Translations under genes and position numbers: made by a program
Notes under the pieces: model-generated
The model's database searches: none
What the model was told of the DNA's origin: nothing
Seen by the model: only the letters and a program-made list of their open reading frames with translations
Part shown: piece by piece, positions 45,351-59,340 of the stretch
How the letters are laid out: each line of letters begins with the position of its first letter
Numbering within the stretch: position 1 is the stretch's first letter
Origin: Hetaerina americana
Lineage: Eukaryota; Arthropoda; Insecta; Odonata; Calopterygidae
Length of the DNA stretch: 64,000 nucleotides
Reading direction: 5' to 3'
NCBI GenBank assembly: GCA_022747635.1
Contig: JAKTNV010000024.1
Coordinates: 6,791,803-6,855,802 of the forward strand

Positions 45351-48300
45351 TCTTGCACCATAACATCTCCAGAAAAACCGAGTGACCCAAAGCTATGAAT
45401 TTTATAATGAAAAATCTCAATCGAATATAAAATGAAAATTCGTTAAGAGGTGAATCATGCGAATCGTCCGGGTAAATGTGTAGGTTTTTGGAAATAAAAG
45501 TGATGAATCGAAGAAGTTAGGATTTGATGGAGGTTCAGGAGGAAATTATTGGTGTAATGAGAGTAAAATTGCATTCACAGCTTTTCTCATTACTGTTAAC
45601 GTTTGGCAATCATTTTCATCACTTGAGTCATCTGTGCAATGAAGTATGTACCTCATAGAAAATATAATTTGCAGGAGAAAGTTTACAATATTCGGTTACT
45701 ATAGTCTTTTTTTACTGTAGCAGATAGAAAACTGTTACATATTTTACCAGTAAACTTTCAACAGTACTGGAAAACAAAATACATACTTATTCAATTTAAA
45801 AATACCATAAATATTCATCTAGGATCTGTCAAGTTCCCTTCGCATGGAGGAAATCAGCTGGCAAGAGAAATTACAGATATAGAAAATCAGCATATGGCAT
45901 TTGCGAGTTTTTCATTATCCAAAGTGAGATTTTAGGCAGAAAATGGCTCTTTATCTTAATGATTTTTAACTCAGAACTCTGTATGAAACCATGTCGGTTA
46001 TTATCTCGTCGCCGTCGAAGTGAATTATTCCAACTATTGAGATAATTTACCATTTATAACATTAAAAGAATATAGCTTCCTATGAGTTAAATTGTTGGCA
46101 TGATGGGAATGATACAAGCAGATAACACATTTGTGTGGCACCTATATTTTGACTGCGCACAATTAAATCGTATTCATTGGTCTAAAGCTTAAAAATTACC
46201 GAAGAGATAGCTAATTAAGATCTGACTAATTGAATGTCATATTTAATCAATAGATGCTGTGAATTATTTAAAGATAATACGGTTGATAACGGTCCAGAAC
46301 CTTCAATCGCACGGCGCCAAGATTCAATCCTCACATCAGAAATATTGCCTCGCCCTATGGGAGACCTACAGCCTCGGTCTCTCGATTGGGACGTTTTTCT
46401 GGCGGTTCTCCCATATTCTTCCCCACTTTATATTGCCTGTGGTAAATCCTTCATTAGCTCATTTTATTATGCGTAAACTCTTCCGAGATGAATTTTGACT
46501 TTCAAGAACATTAAATATGCACCTCAAAGGGATGTGATTTTCTTAAATCAACCCTGACATAATATGTTAAGAAATAATGTTAATGATATTCTCGTTAGAA
46601 TGAATACTAAGTATGAAAAATATGGCTGACCAGTAAGTTTTCTGAAGCAAAAACCACGCCTCGGAGCACCTAAAGGTGTTTATTATTTCAACATTCTAAA
46701 AAAATAGGACAAGTCCTTGAAATATACTTTCATGACAGCTTGCTGGTTGACTCGGATCTTGGACCATTATGGGATCTCCATAAACGAATTAAGGAAATAC
46801 ATTCTCAAAATCCAAAGGGTGTAATACTTTAAGGTAAACGAGGGTGTTAATTTTTAAAGTATCAACAAGGTAAATACCCCTTTCCTTATAAAAAATAATT
46901 TAAAATGCAACTTATATCTCTCGTTTATTCACTCATGATTCTCTTAGTGTGTATGCATGTAGAATTTGAAGAACCTAAGCGTATTTAATTCTGCAAGCCA
47001 CAGTGAACTCTTCGTTTGTGACCTTTACCATTAGTCAACAGCTTAACATTCCCTTATCGACTATGTTATTTTCTGAGGTCGCAGACGTTACCAGCAGAAC
47101 CTTACAAAAGGGAAAAGGGGTCATTGCTGAGTGAAAATAACTTCTTTTGATTCCACACAATTTTCATTCTGATAACGTCCGGTTGTGTTGCACCTCCCGA
47201 CTGCTTGTTTCAAAGAAGAGACTCATTGTTCCCTCATGGTCGGTCGTGCAATTGTTCTAAATGGAAAACAAATCCTTTGGGAAATGACAATCGAAATCTG
47301 AATGCAAGTGAATTTCATATTTCAGTACTCACTTCATTGTATAATCGTCACTGCAACAAGGGAAGAACGAATGAAAGAACAAAGTATGATATAGTACTCC
47401 GTTGTTGAAAAACTTAAAGTGTGCTTACAGCTCCTCACGAATCTACATCCAGTCTAACATAGTGTTTCACGATTACATTACGTTACGCTCACCCTACACG
47501 AATGACAGACGTTCCAAAGAGTGAGGTTGAAAAGGTTCCACATCGAAAAAAAATCAATTACATATCTTTCTTTTCACTTCATACAATTTTCCTTCAAATT
47601 TAGCATGAGTTATGTTTTCTTCGTGAATATAAAGACGGGCAGGGGTTGTTAATAAACTATCTGGGTGCCAAAAAATGCATATGATCTGTTTTATTCAAAC
47701 TCCAAACTACTTGATGTATGTTTTAAAAAAAAAACAGAAAAATTGGAATAAGTCTGTCAATGACGAATAACTTTAACAGGTGATGTAAAAATCAAACAAT
47801 ATACCTATTGGAAGCAGAAATGCCGACTGGGCGGAATTTCTACAGCGATGAGATAGATCCATTACGATAACTCATTAAAAAGTTTAATATTCGGTTATTT
47901 TTAGTAGCGATTTGAAGTGAATTCGAGGTTGAATACTTTGAGGAACTAGCTCGATTAAATAAAAATAAGATATAATTACATTCTTGAGACCCAAAATTAT
48001 CGTGTTTTGAAGGGATTAAGAAAAAATGAATTGATGATATGGCGTAGTGAAGAAATGAAAAGGAAAGATTAGTCATAACGTAACCGAAGCAGATGCTTCC
48101 AAAACTTGCTAATTTCTATTTTTTTATGGACTACAGTGTTGACTCACGTTTTTAAAGCAGTTACTGATTGGAAACATTTCATGGCGTTTTATACATGATT
48201 CATATTCACTACTTCACATTCGTTTGTCTATTTGAAAATCGTTTATCAGATTCAGGTTTAGCTAATTCACTTCAGAATATTGCCTTGAAACAAACACTTT

Positions 48301-49550
48301 ATACTCTGGAAGTAAAGGGCTTTAAAACTGGACACCTTATAGATAAACCACTTGTGAACAATTAAAGTTGAGAATTAAAGAAGATAATAACGGATAATTT
48401 GTCGTTTATCTCAAATACAAGGGCCATAAACTGTATTCCAAATATGACTATATCAATAGAAATTGTTCCATATGCGATGTAAACTCGTATGTAAACTGTC
48501 GCGAGATTATTTTTTCTTAACTGGTACATTCAACACACAGAATTCTCTCTTATAATATTAATTCTGCATATATTTTTGGCAATATTTCGCCAGAAAGTCC
48601 ACGCGTCTTGTTCATTGTATTTGAAAGTCGTAAGCAGTTCTTTTTCTTATACTCTTTCGAAAATATACCGGAAACTTGCAATATATTGGATACTTTCCCT
48701 AGCTTCGATAAGAAAAACAGATACACTCCGTTGTTCCGTGGTTCGGTTTTGACGACAAAAACCTTTACTTCCGGCCCTCTCCGGTGGTCGAGCAATACGT
48801 ACTCCCGACCCATTAAACCTGCTGCGACAGAGCTGTGATAAAAAAATGTGGCGCACCAGCGACTGTGCTAGTGTCACGGGTTCAGATTCGACGTGTTGCT
48901 AATGAGAAGAGGCGGGAAAATGATCCATAAAAAGGTGATATAATTAGTTCCTATTATGCCTAGTGAATCATTAAAAATGACTCTTAAATTTATTCCACCA
49001 GTCGCAAAAAGACCTCGAGAATTGAAATGCATATACGTACGCAAGTGTATCGAAAATACATCTCACATTTTGCACGCTATTTTTTTATTATTTCTCATAT
49101 AAATGCTGCCCCTTCAGAAAGCTAAAAATCGAGTTTGACTGATTGATACACGATCAGTGAAAAAACCGAGAACCTAATACTTTAATACACGGCTACAAGT
49201 TCAGTCGTATAATAACAGTAAACGCTTACATATGACGTTTACATGTCTCTATGAAATGTTCATCTACGAATACCCTTATGACAAATAAATCATGTTCATA
49301 TTCAACATGGAATATTTCCCATCTTTTCCTTACAAATAAAACTATTTTTGTAATTACTCTCGGAATCACGGGTAGATTGAATGCCGTTTCTAACGGTTAA
49401 CATTTATATTGGCGAAAATATTTCGCAATAAATTCCAACGTAGATTCTGATGGACTTCAGTCTTTCAGAGTTACCTGGATAATGAATTGCTCCCATCTCT
49501 CCATGCCTTTCCCCCCGTAAAGGTATGGAGAAACTATTCTTCCAGATCTC
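45351..49550. other. Long AT-rich non-coding interval
   Basis: No frame above 94 codons. A B-box-like GGTTCAGATTC near 48880, with TGGCGCACCAG about 33 bases upstream, could be a decayed tRNA-type promoter, but no fold or second copy supports it. Nothing else is recognised. Confidence 0.5.
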
Positions 49551-50190
49551 TCTCAACAAATCATCTCAGAGGAAAGGCAGAGGTGGGGGGAAGGAAAAGA
49601 CGAAATGAGAGGCAAAAATAAGGACGGAGTACAACGGGAGGGATCGTAAATGAAAAATAAATAAACGGAACTTCGTCTCTCTTTAAGTCGGCCGAGCGCA
49701 ACAATGAACTTCCTTCCCTGCCACGGAGGAGGGGAATCTATTCGCCGAGCCCCACTTGAGAGAGAAGGGGCAATGGTGCGTGGAGAGAGGTATCGAACCC
49801 GGCACCTCCGTCTCTCCCTTCCACTCTCCGCCCCCATTCCGAAGTCTTGCCATCGTCTCCCTGGAAGGGTGGGAGAAACCTAAATCAAACGCAAAATCCC
49901 CTTTTGTCCACCTTCACCCTACTCTCTCAACCTTCGACCGCTCCGAGAGGCCGTTTACCTAACCCTCTTCCTCTTCCCCACCTCCACTCACTCCCACGGT
50001 TGGTCGAATGGGGGCGGAAAGGTCCGGGAAAAAGAGGCCGCTCGTGTATTAGTCGGCATACTTTATGCTCGGGGAGATACACCCGCATCTACATATTGCC
50101 CGTAAGACCATCCCAGGGGTATATGGTAGGGTTATACGACATCTTTTTTGAGACAGATACCTCTAAGGGAGGTTTGTTGATTTGACCAAG
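49551..50190. other. GC-rich, strand-skewed patch
   Basis: Purine-rich then pyrimidine-rich. Frames of 68-112 codons on both strands are compositional. The minus-strand word GGTTCGATACC near 49790-49800 resembles a B box, but its neighbours do not pair as a T arm. Confidence 0.45.
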
Positions 50191-51375
50191 GAGACGAGTA
50201 GCAGTTAAGCAAAAGAGAGCAGTAGCTCAGAGAAGAGGATTAGAATAGACGGGAGCGTGATGGAACAGGAGAAAGGAATAGAAAGTTTCTGTGGTCAATT
50301 TGAGGTAATTATGCATTTGTAATTTACCAAGAGAGGCAAACTAGGTTGAACTCCATTGATAATAGCCAATGGTTTAATGCCATACCCATTATGGTAACAT
50401 TAGACACGATACCACATTGGAAAGATTTGCCTTCATTGTAGGAATAACTTGTGAAATTAACCAGCTTCTCACAGGAATTGAACAACTTCATTTTATTATC
50501 TTTAGAATAATTAAATGCTGAAAATATCTCTTTTCACAGTAATTTTTAAGTGAATACTAAAGAAAAAATGAATCATGATATGTCACTTCTGATACCGCGA
50601 AGCAATATTTTGGATATCACTGAGACAAGCCTTGCAGTCCACTTCATTAACTATTCCTCGGTAAATGACCGTATCATCAGTGATTAAACGAGTGCTACTA
50701 TGTTTTTAGTAGTCAATAAATAAGGAATAAGAGGGACGTATCATGATGGGAAGAGAGTAGCGGACAAGGCGGAGAGTTAATTCCAAAGCGCATCATGACG
50801 GATGAGGGAGAAGGAAGTATTATCCAGTTTCTATACATTCACAGTATTTGTTTAGGAGAAAATGCAATGGTCAACTACCATTGAAGAACTGGAACTCGTT
50901 TTTCAAATCTACAAATCGCTTTTAAAGTTCCCCAGAAAGAGCAGCAAACTAAATATGACATAAATGTTACAGGGTAAGACTTCACTTTGTGGAAGTTTTG
51001 TATATCCGGAAAATGAAAAATACGGAGAAGCGCGTCGTATCAAACCAAATATATTCTGTAGAAAAGTACGCTCTCTCTTTCATTTGATGGATAGATATGA
51101 CAAACTTGAAATCAACCCCCGTGAAATGGACACAAGCAATATATCGCCCTGAGAAATGGTACACTATTTCCTTCGGAGATACCTTCGGTGTCGTTAAAAT
51201 ATTCTTGGAGAAATTACAGTTGCTCATTAAATAAAGGCACTGTGTAATGAAAGGGAAAGATTTTATTTCATGAAGTATAGAACGCCCAATGTCATTCGCA
51301 AATGCTCAGAACTATGAATACGCTACAGTTAATCGATTACAAAAATTTGATTAAGGTAATGTATACCCTATACCA
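50191..51375. other. AT-rich non-coding interval
   Basis: No frame above 81 codons, and no repeat or RNA gene recognised. Confidence 0.55.
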
Positions 51376-51421
51376 ATTTTAAACCCATTAAACATTTTAA
51401 AAATCCAATCATTTCTACAAT
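51376..51421. repeat. 46-bp direct repeat, left copy
   Basis: Identical over 46 bp to 51764-51809 (starting ATTTTAAACCCATTAAAC), with sequence diverging at once on both sides. The pair flanks 342 bp of unrelated DNA. It is too long for a normal target-site duplication, so a local segmental duplication or the trace of an inserted and repaired segment is more likely. Confidence 0.95.
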
Positions 51422-51763
51422 GAAACGCCAGCTTCCACCTGGGTATCGAGGTGTGTTTTTATGGCGCGTTTACTAAACGACCTTAAACTCGAAACCAAAT
51501 GATTTTTGCTATCGGAGAAGACATGATCTCTATTTTTTTCTATGCCTATTAAGATTGAAAATCAGTAAATAAATAGCTGGAATCGAAATGTAAACGCCAA
51601 GGTCTAGTATAATGCGGACCTCTAGGGTTTAATGGACAGTTCAAGTATGTATAATCATCCGAAGTTCTGTGGTTCTTAACCCGCTTGTTTGTGCGTACTG
51701 AGCATCTAGGAATGGAATTTTCTAATTTGATTTCAGATGTGACGTGAATCATGTGTAAATTTT

Positions 51764-51809
51764 ATTTTAAACCCATTAAACATTTTAAAAATCCAATCAT
51801 TTCTACAAT
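51764..51809. repeat. 46-bp direct repeat, right copy
   Basis: Exact copy of 51376-51421. The 342 bp in between (51422-51763) has no terminal inverted repeats and no frame above about 67 codons. Confidence 0.95.
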
Positions 51810-53430
51810 TTCTACTGCCACTACTTAATTCATTTTTTCCCAATTACGAAAATAATCGAAATTTTAGTTTCACGTCGTTCCATTTCGGCGTAGATTTCGT
51901 TTGAAATTATACCAGGGGACTTACTTCCTCTTAGTGACTCCCTCCATACTATCCTGTTCTTGCCGACCTCTTTCACCTCTGCCACACATATAGTGTGTCA
52001 TTCATACTCTTCTGTTCCCGAGACTTTTAATAATTCATGTTTTGGTATACTTTTCGTATATTTCGTATCATCCACGAATTTCTCACTCCAATCGTACCTC
52101 TCTCTCTCAAACCATTCAATCTCCTTTCGTGTTTGGTGCTCTCTTTGAAGCTGATACATTCTTTCGTGCAAAGCAACTTATATCTTAGCTGCTCTCTTCC
52201 CGTTCGTTTTCAAGTATTTAGGCAAACTAATTCATAATTCGTCGATTAGACTCAAAACAGCGTTTATGCAACAGAATAGAAGGCCCCATACCGGAATAAG
52301 AAGTCTTTCGCATCCTATATAATCCCACGCCACGGCATGCCTTAGGATTTCTGGCACAGCACGAGGCAAATTTTCCGCACGACTCGTACCGGGACCGGAA
52401 AGTTTGGCTCTTGGGTGGGCCGTGTGGAGTGCATTGAATGGGGACGTTCGAAAAAGTGTAGCGACACACGCACGCGTCAGCACCTGGGATATAATTTAAT
52501 GAGGGCATGAGCAAAATCCGACGGCACGTGGCTTAAGGGCGAGGGACGGAGGTGAAGGCGATGGAGGGTTAAAGGTGAAGAGAATATTTTGTTAGCGCGA
52601 GGATGCGGCGCATGGCCGCGGATGACCGTGGGGAGGCAGGCATCCGGTGTCGGGGTTCGTCTGCTTGCTTTTGTGGTGATGCCAACATGATTCCCGTCAA
52701 TAATCGACAGACCGCTTTGTCATGCCGCTTCATAATTTCTTTGTATGCTTAGTTACGAGCATGAAAGCGAATTGTGCTCCTTTGCGATACTTTGGGAATG
52801 AATATCTTTAGATTGAATTTTCCCTTGTCATTACGGACTAAAGTAAAGTTTATATAGAAGCAATACTTTAACCTTTCATCTTCAGATTTAAAAAGTTTAA
52901 AGGAGAATGAGTTTTTAACTTTGATATTTGGAAAGCTGTTTTGGGAGGGGTAAATTTATGTCATTTTAAGCTGAGTATAAAATTGAAATGGGAATGGAGC
53001 AATATTTTTTCACATTTGTATATTATTATGTTTAACGTAGAGCCAACTTTCCAAAAAATAATATCACTCAAGCTATTGAGCGGCATTCAAATGCGGAAGG
53101 TTTCAAAGGAAATGAATGGGAAGTCAATAATAATATATATAGAAATAAAGAAAACTGCAAAATAAGGACATTCTTCAGTTCAGAAATTTTCACTTCGCTA
53201 TAGTGGTCAATGCGACAAGGAATTTCATAATGTACATGAATTAAATAAATAATAAGTAGTATATTTTTGTTAATAATTTATCGACATGGAAAACATACCC
53301 ACACAATGTCCTATCTTCTTTTTATCTATGTTTTAGTAGTCTCTAAAATGTACATACTATGTGTTGTCGCTGATAGACATTTCCAACTCGAATTTATGAG
53401 TGAATAGCCACATATTTCAGAAATTATTAC
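51810..53430. other. Non-coding interval with a GC-rich patch
   Basis: 52280-52680 is GC-rich with CpG. Minus frames of 83 and 95 codons overlap there without recognised domains. The remainder is AT-rich and featureless. Confidence 0.5.
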
Positions 53431-53960
53431 AAAAATCTTGAAAATGATGGCACACCAAAAAACAATGGCATATTTTTACCTTTTAATGCATGGAAAGATT
53501 TTGGCCGTGAGAGCTATACACAATTTATCAATGACATGCAGAATTCTGATTAAGGTAGAGCCGTTTTTACCTTATTTGCCGGTGTTCCAAGCCGTCCGTG
53601 AAAGCATTCAGCGAAGGCGGAACCCGTTAAAAATTTCCGAACCAGGGGGGACGTGGACTTGTCGGCGCCAAGGGACTGCAACTCGGTCGAGTCTTCCTTC
53701 ACAGCACAGCTGCAAGGGAGTGAGAGAAAGTGAAGAAACGAGACATTTAGAGCGGTCAGAGGGTGGAAATGGGGTTGCGGGTGGGCGCGAGGGAAGGAGG
53801 GAGGGTGAAAGAGGGAATGGGGGCGCGCGTTGGCGAGGAGGAGACCAAGGAGGATGCAGGAAGTGGAGGAGCGTGGAAAGCACAAATCATCGTAATTTAC
53901 TTTTTACGCCGTGGGGATAAAATGAGCATGAGCATGACGTCGGAGGGCTAGAATCGACTG
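53431..53960. other. GC-rich, purine-skewed island
   Basis: The plus frame 53438-53920 (160 codons) continues into a G/A-rich stretch (53740-53880) that reads as Gly/Arg/Glu low complexity. Two minus frames (111 and 91 codons) overlap it. No domain is recognised. Confidence 0.45.
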
Positions 53961-56400
53961 GCACAGGAATAGAGAGAGGGTAACATGTATCGTTTTTTTA
54001 TTTCCCCGAACGCGCGACCAAAACGAATAAGGAGATTGAACTGAGAGCGCAACCCAAAAGTGGGAAATGGAGGTTTTATTAAGCTATGAAATAGAAATTA
54101 AAATAATGAAATATAATCGACATGAAAACACAGTGGGGAGATGTGCCAACGTTAATTTATGCAAAATAAGATTTCTTGTCAAGTAACAATCAAAACAAAA
54201 AAAAAAATCATGTAACCAAGGCCAATATTGACCACATCACATATTTCCTCATCAATTTAGTTGTATTCGGCCAAGGCAGCGAATATTTTTGTGCTGGCTT
54301 CTATTACTTTTTCAATTTTGTGCCATTGCTATGACTGGATCATTTTATTGTTTAAGTGAATCTGGGGACGGAATTTTATGAAACTCGTAACTTTTAGAGA
54401 TAAAGTTAACGGAATTTCACGGAGAGAATAAGAAATTGGGGCGTGTCCACTCACCAGTTAACCTTGACGCAGCCCAAAATGTCGATATTATTCAAGGTTC
54501 CTTGCTTATCTAAATATTCCCGAATTTTTAAGATTCTGAAATTTACTTTGAAATGGCAGGTAATTTGTTTAATCCCGCGTCTAAGTATTTTTCAGTTCCT
54601 GAAAATCGCTACGGGGAGACTGGAAGACAGAAAAATTGACTAGAATTTTTTACGAAGGAAATATTACTCAAAAACTACAGCAGGAAAGAATTTAGTTCGG
54701 TTCATTTGATTGTTGAATTTCAATTGTCTTAAATTTTTATCATGTTCGATTCAATAAACTTCCGGTTTCTCCTAAAAAAAAACACTGTGTTTATATATGA
54801 ATAGTCCTTCAGTTTTATGTTCCTCATTTTGCCTTCCCTGCCACCGCACGTCCTTGCCAGCAGGTTAGCACGCGGATGATGGCGTAAACAAAAATACAGG
54901 GAAAGACGGGAGGGACTATTGAAATGGAAGCGGGATAGCACACAAAAGAAAACAGCAAAAGCGATATCACTTGGTTACGAGGATAAAAAAGTATGGTGCT
55001 AAATATGTGGGCAATAAAACAAATCAAATTAGCATAGTCTCAGGTGGTTATTATTTTTCGAGGCATGGGTTTTCCTTTTTCACCTTTTAAATATGACTAA
55101 CCTTCTGCTTATGCGTGTCCAATTTTCTCACTTTGAAATTTGTGCATATTACCTCACTGCTTTCCTATTACGTTTCCCACTCGCTACTTGTGGGTTTCTG
55201 CCTTAGCTTATAATGCAATCCTCACAATTCCCTTTTTCTTAACTCCGAGATATAGTTCTTTTTCTTCTCCCTTGTACTCCCTATATCTTCTGAAATCAGC
55301 ATTTTTCTGGTTATTTTCGTTACTTGCTATTTCTTCTGTTTCTTTTGAATCTCTCTATGCTCCTTTTGAAAAGTATTTCAACCTTTCCTCTAGCATTCCC
55401 ATCCGGCTATCGTCATTCAAAATTATGCAAATTGATTCTTGGCATTCATTCTTTTTATTACAGTTAACGATTTCTCATCTGCTTTCGCATCCTTCCCCTC
55501 CCATTCCAATATTTTTGAATTTTATCCAATTTTTCATAATTATCAAATTATAATCCATGTCTGCACCCACCCCTGGATCAAATGTTCAAGATGCTGATGC
55601 TGATTCCTTAACCATAAATAGTGCTACCTCATTCCAGCATCTTCCTGAATTTTTGACTTGTTCTCATACGCTTGAGGTGGAAATATTAACGCTATTCTCA
55701 TCGTGAAAAACTCGATTATTTCATTGGGATGTCAAATCATTGTTCCCAAGCAATTCTCCCCACCTTATGTCTATCTCTCCTAGTGTCCAATACAACGTGC
55801 AAATCCTAAATTAGACTTGCAGATTTTCTTAAGATTAATCTCCATTTTTTATTTCTAAACTTCAAGTTCATTATAACTGTCTACATATTCCTATATAGAA
55901 CTACAGTGTTTCTGATTCTTCGGTGATAAAAACTTGTTGTGTCTGCTTTGATATCTATTTTTTTGGTACCAATAAAATTTATCATCCATCTCCCACATTT
56001 TATTAGCGACACTAAAATATAAAATAGTTGTAGGCATATTTTTTTGGTCGGTAGATAAATTACGCAGGGAAAAAATGGCTGCATGAATTTTTAAAACGAT
56101 TCTCAATCGAATATATATTAAAAATTCCATGGACATAATACAAAGAAATGACCTCGATTTCACCACTAACCACGGTCCTTATACTTAATATTTGTCGAAT
56201 GACACACACAAAACATCCAATCCTGGATATCCGATAGTACTTAAAGAGTCACAAACGGACTGAGATGGACCGGAAAAGTTCGTCATGTGTACGCCGAAAG
56301 ATAAATATACATAAAATTAATGAAGATGAAAAACGTGGAATGGCAGTGACATTCGATGAGCCATCATCAAATATACTTTTCTAACGAGTAGAACGTTTAA
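53961..56400. other. AT-rich non-coding interval
   Basis: The plus frame 55140-55553 (137 codons) is T/C-rich and reads as a hydrophobic Phe/Ser/Leu string, typical of pyrimidine-rich DNA. No gene is supported. Confidence 0.5.
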
Positions 56401-59340
56401 CAAGGTCGAGAGCCCTGTTAAATTAAGAGGGAGGTACGAAAGGTGAGATGGAGGTAAACACGAAAGAACAAACGTCTTTATTCAAACAGGAGGATTATGG
56501 TCGGGAGTCAGTGAAAATGCTGGCGCGGCCCGAGCTTGCGGTGGCAGTGGAGATAAAATTTATTTACTGAGTTCGGGAGTCGATCGAGATCAAAACCAGA
56601 ATAAATGGGTATTCCAAGAAAAAAAATAATAATAACTTACTGTCACCCATTGGGAAAAGGTTGAGCTGTTTAAAAAAAAAAATCCTTCGGCGATTACATG
56701 GTACTGAGCAATTAACCACCACTCAATTTTTCACCTGCGCGAATCCGACTCCGCCCGACGGTCGCAATTCAACCCCGGTAGGTTTGAATTATCCCACACG
56801 CGATCTCCTCGTTGGGCGTCAATAGATATTTCATTTTTGGCACGCTAGACCAAAAAGGGATTTTTACCATCGCACCCCTCTTAAATTAGATCCTTTTTGC
56901 AGAAAAAAAAGGAACCCGAGGGTGGGAGAGAGAAAAAAAGACGGCTCCCGACGACGGAGAAAAGGCCAAAACATTTATGCAGAGCGGGGAAAAATATCAG
57001 CCGGCGTGACCGTATGAGTTAAAAATTCGAGCGGCTGGATGCTGGCTCGTGTGTGGGTGAGAGAGGGGGGAGGAGAGCTTGGGGATGGAGGACGGAAACT
57101 GAGGGAAACGAGACGTCGGCGATGAGGAGATATGGGTAACATATTCTCGGTTTCCCTGAATGTCATCGCCACCATCATAGGCCGTCAATTCAGCGATTAG
57201 TGTGTGGTGACCATGATACCTCGGTCGCTCCATGACAATGACCATCCCGTCGTATCTCTTTGCACCGGCGTCCTCCGTCACATGCTCCCCGTAATTCATC
57301 AGTAATCACCCTCTCTAATCCTCTTCTACTATGGTTTATGAAGCACGATAACACGAGGGTTTAGTGGTGAATAGAATAACAGTGAGCGGTTGGTAACAAA
57401 TTAATAAAGACAGTAATAGAAGGTAAAATGTGGGAAAGGGATGTAGAAGGAGGAAATTAATACATACTTGAAATGGAATCAAGGGAAAATATGCAGACCT
57501 TAAGAATGAGTTATTGTAATAAGTAGTGTGGAGATTGCGTATATTTTGAGTCATATTTGGCCCTAGAAATGCAGCAGTGCGTATTGTCTGGATACATTAA
57601 AAACCTATCCTAATCAAATAGACTACAGCTTATCAAAGTTACAAATTACATTTCTTCAATCTGCAATAAAATTATAGAAAAATGGTCAATGTGGTTATCC
57701 TAAAGGTAGATACTTGGACGAACAATTTGAATATTTACCAATTGTCGAAGATTAAACGACAAAAAAACGAAGTTTTTAGCGAAGCTAAAAGGTAAGCATA
57801 GAAAAAAAATATTTGAGAGAGTTTCAAAAATTATTCCCGGATGACTTTTAGAAATAATAATCATGACACAAAAAAGAAACTCAGTGTCAATATTTGAGTC
57901 AAGAGAACTGCAATAGTAAGGAAGAAAGCCAAACCGATCGATAAGGAACGTTGAGGAGAGGTAAAGAAAGAAGTCAAAGAATCGATGGGATGAGGATATA
58001 AACGCAATAAAATATTTTGAGGACCAAATACTTGTTGAAAGTATCCCTCAAAGGCGCAAGCCCCCGGTGGGGCTCTTATCAAAAATGTTCCAAACGAAAG
58101 CCATTCTATGAAAAAAATTCCAAACACGCTTGCGTACCTCTATAAAAACAGTAATTTTGTTCAATCATTACGTCCATTATGCATACATAGATCGCATTTT
58201 TACTTTTGTATTCACGTTTATTTTGTCCTACTTCCGAAAGCTTCATTCATTTTACGGAATAGCGGGGAGTCGATTATCCAGAGAACTTCTTGACTCTAGC
58301 TTCAGGGACGACCTGGGATCTAACGATCGATGTAACTAACTCGAAATCTATGAGATAATCGGCTGATTAGAAACCCTTTCTCATACAAGCAAACACACAG
58401 TATAATTCTGATCTTACGCACTTTTAGAATGTGGCTAATCACATTACGTTATCTAATTTAAATTAATGGGCCAGAAGGACGGCATGTGATACCCAGAACC
58501 TTATTTTGTTAATGTTGGGAAACACCAGTGGTAGTAGGTATTTGGGATATTATCTGAAATTGGGCCATTGCGGAACTTTCACACCATCAGTGACCTTTGA
58601 CACAAATCATCTCGCCACTACACGGCATATGTGAAATCGCGCAGGGGTTAGACGTCGTATACTACATCCACCGGAATAACTCGGCCGGCACATTATCCCT
58701 AGTTTCTCCGGTGACCTTTCTTCGTGCGAAGCTTCGCGATATGTACAGCATCCCACAAAGAAGAGATGATAGAGATTGTTATATCTAATCCCCCATCATT
58801 TGAGTTAGGCATGACACTCGTTTTAAACGAAAATATTTAAAAAAAATTGCGGAAACATAATAGCTTCACCATACTATCCTTGTTTCTAAAAATAAATCTT
58901 CAATTCTGTGCCTCCAAAACCTTCAATCTTCCCGAGTATGAGACATACTTTTAGAGGTCTTGCTGTAATAGAGACGGGAGTGGAACTTTTTCCCTCTTTC
59001 AAGAGATCCTTACGGTATGGAGTGACGCTACTGGATTCAACCCGTTGTGTTTAATGACTCCAGTAGTCCTTGCTGCACACACACAGGCATTGAAGGACAT
59101 GGCTACATTGGAGAATGAAGTTGGAATAGACAATTCCTCTGTTCTTCATAGTCCACGGCATGCGACCAATTGCACCACGGGGTCTTTCTATCGTCTGTAA
59201 CTTTTAATTAACTCTCTTGTGGTAACGTGGGAGAGGAGGTTTAAAGTGTAGGATTTACACATCTAGGGCTATGATGTTGGGCTGAATATTCGACGCAAAT
59301 CTCTTATTATCCCAACCGCAATTTTTTTCGTTCTCGTTAC
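56401..59340. other. Non-coding interval with a moderate-GC patch
   Basis: 56740-57300 is CpG-containing with a purine-rich core (57050-57130). The rest is AT-rich. CTACTGGA (59030-59037) and TCCAGTAG (59060-59067) form an 8-bp inverted repeat. No frame above 100 codons has a recognised domain. Confidence 0.5.

Noticed and set aside
48848..48890. Possible A box TGGCGCACCAG and B box GGTTCAGATTC at tRNA-like spacing
   Set aside because: Both are imperfect and there is no cloverleaf, target-site duplication or second copy, so chance is as likely as a decayed SINE.
49790..49800. B-box-like GGTTCGATACC on the minus strand
   Set aside because: The neighbouring bases do not pair as a T arm, and no second copy or A box is visible.
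55140..55553. 137-codon plus frame with hydrophobic stretches resembling membrane segments
   Set aside because: The Phe/Leu/Ser/Ile string follows from T/C-rich DNA. There are no charged loops in a membrane-protein pattern and no family resemblance.
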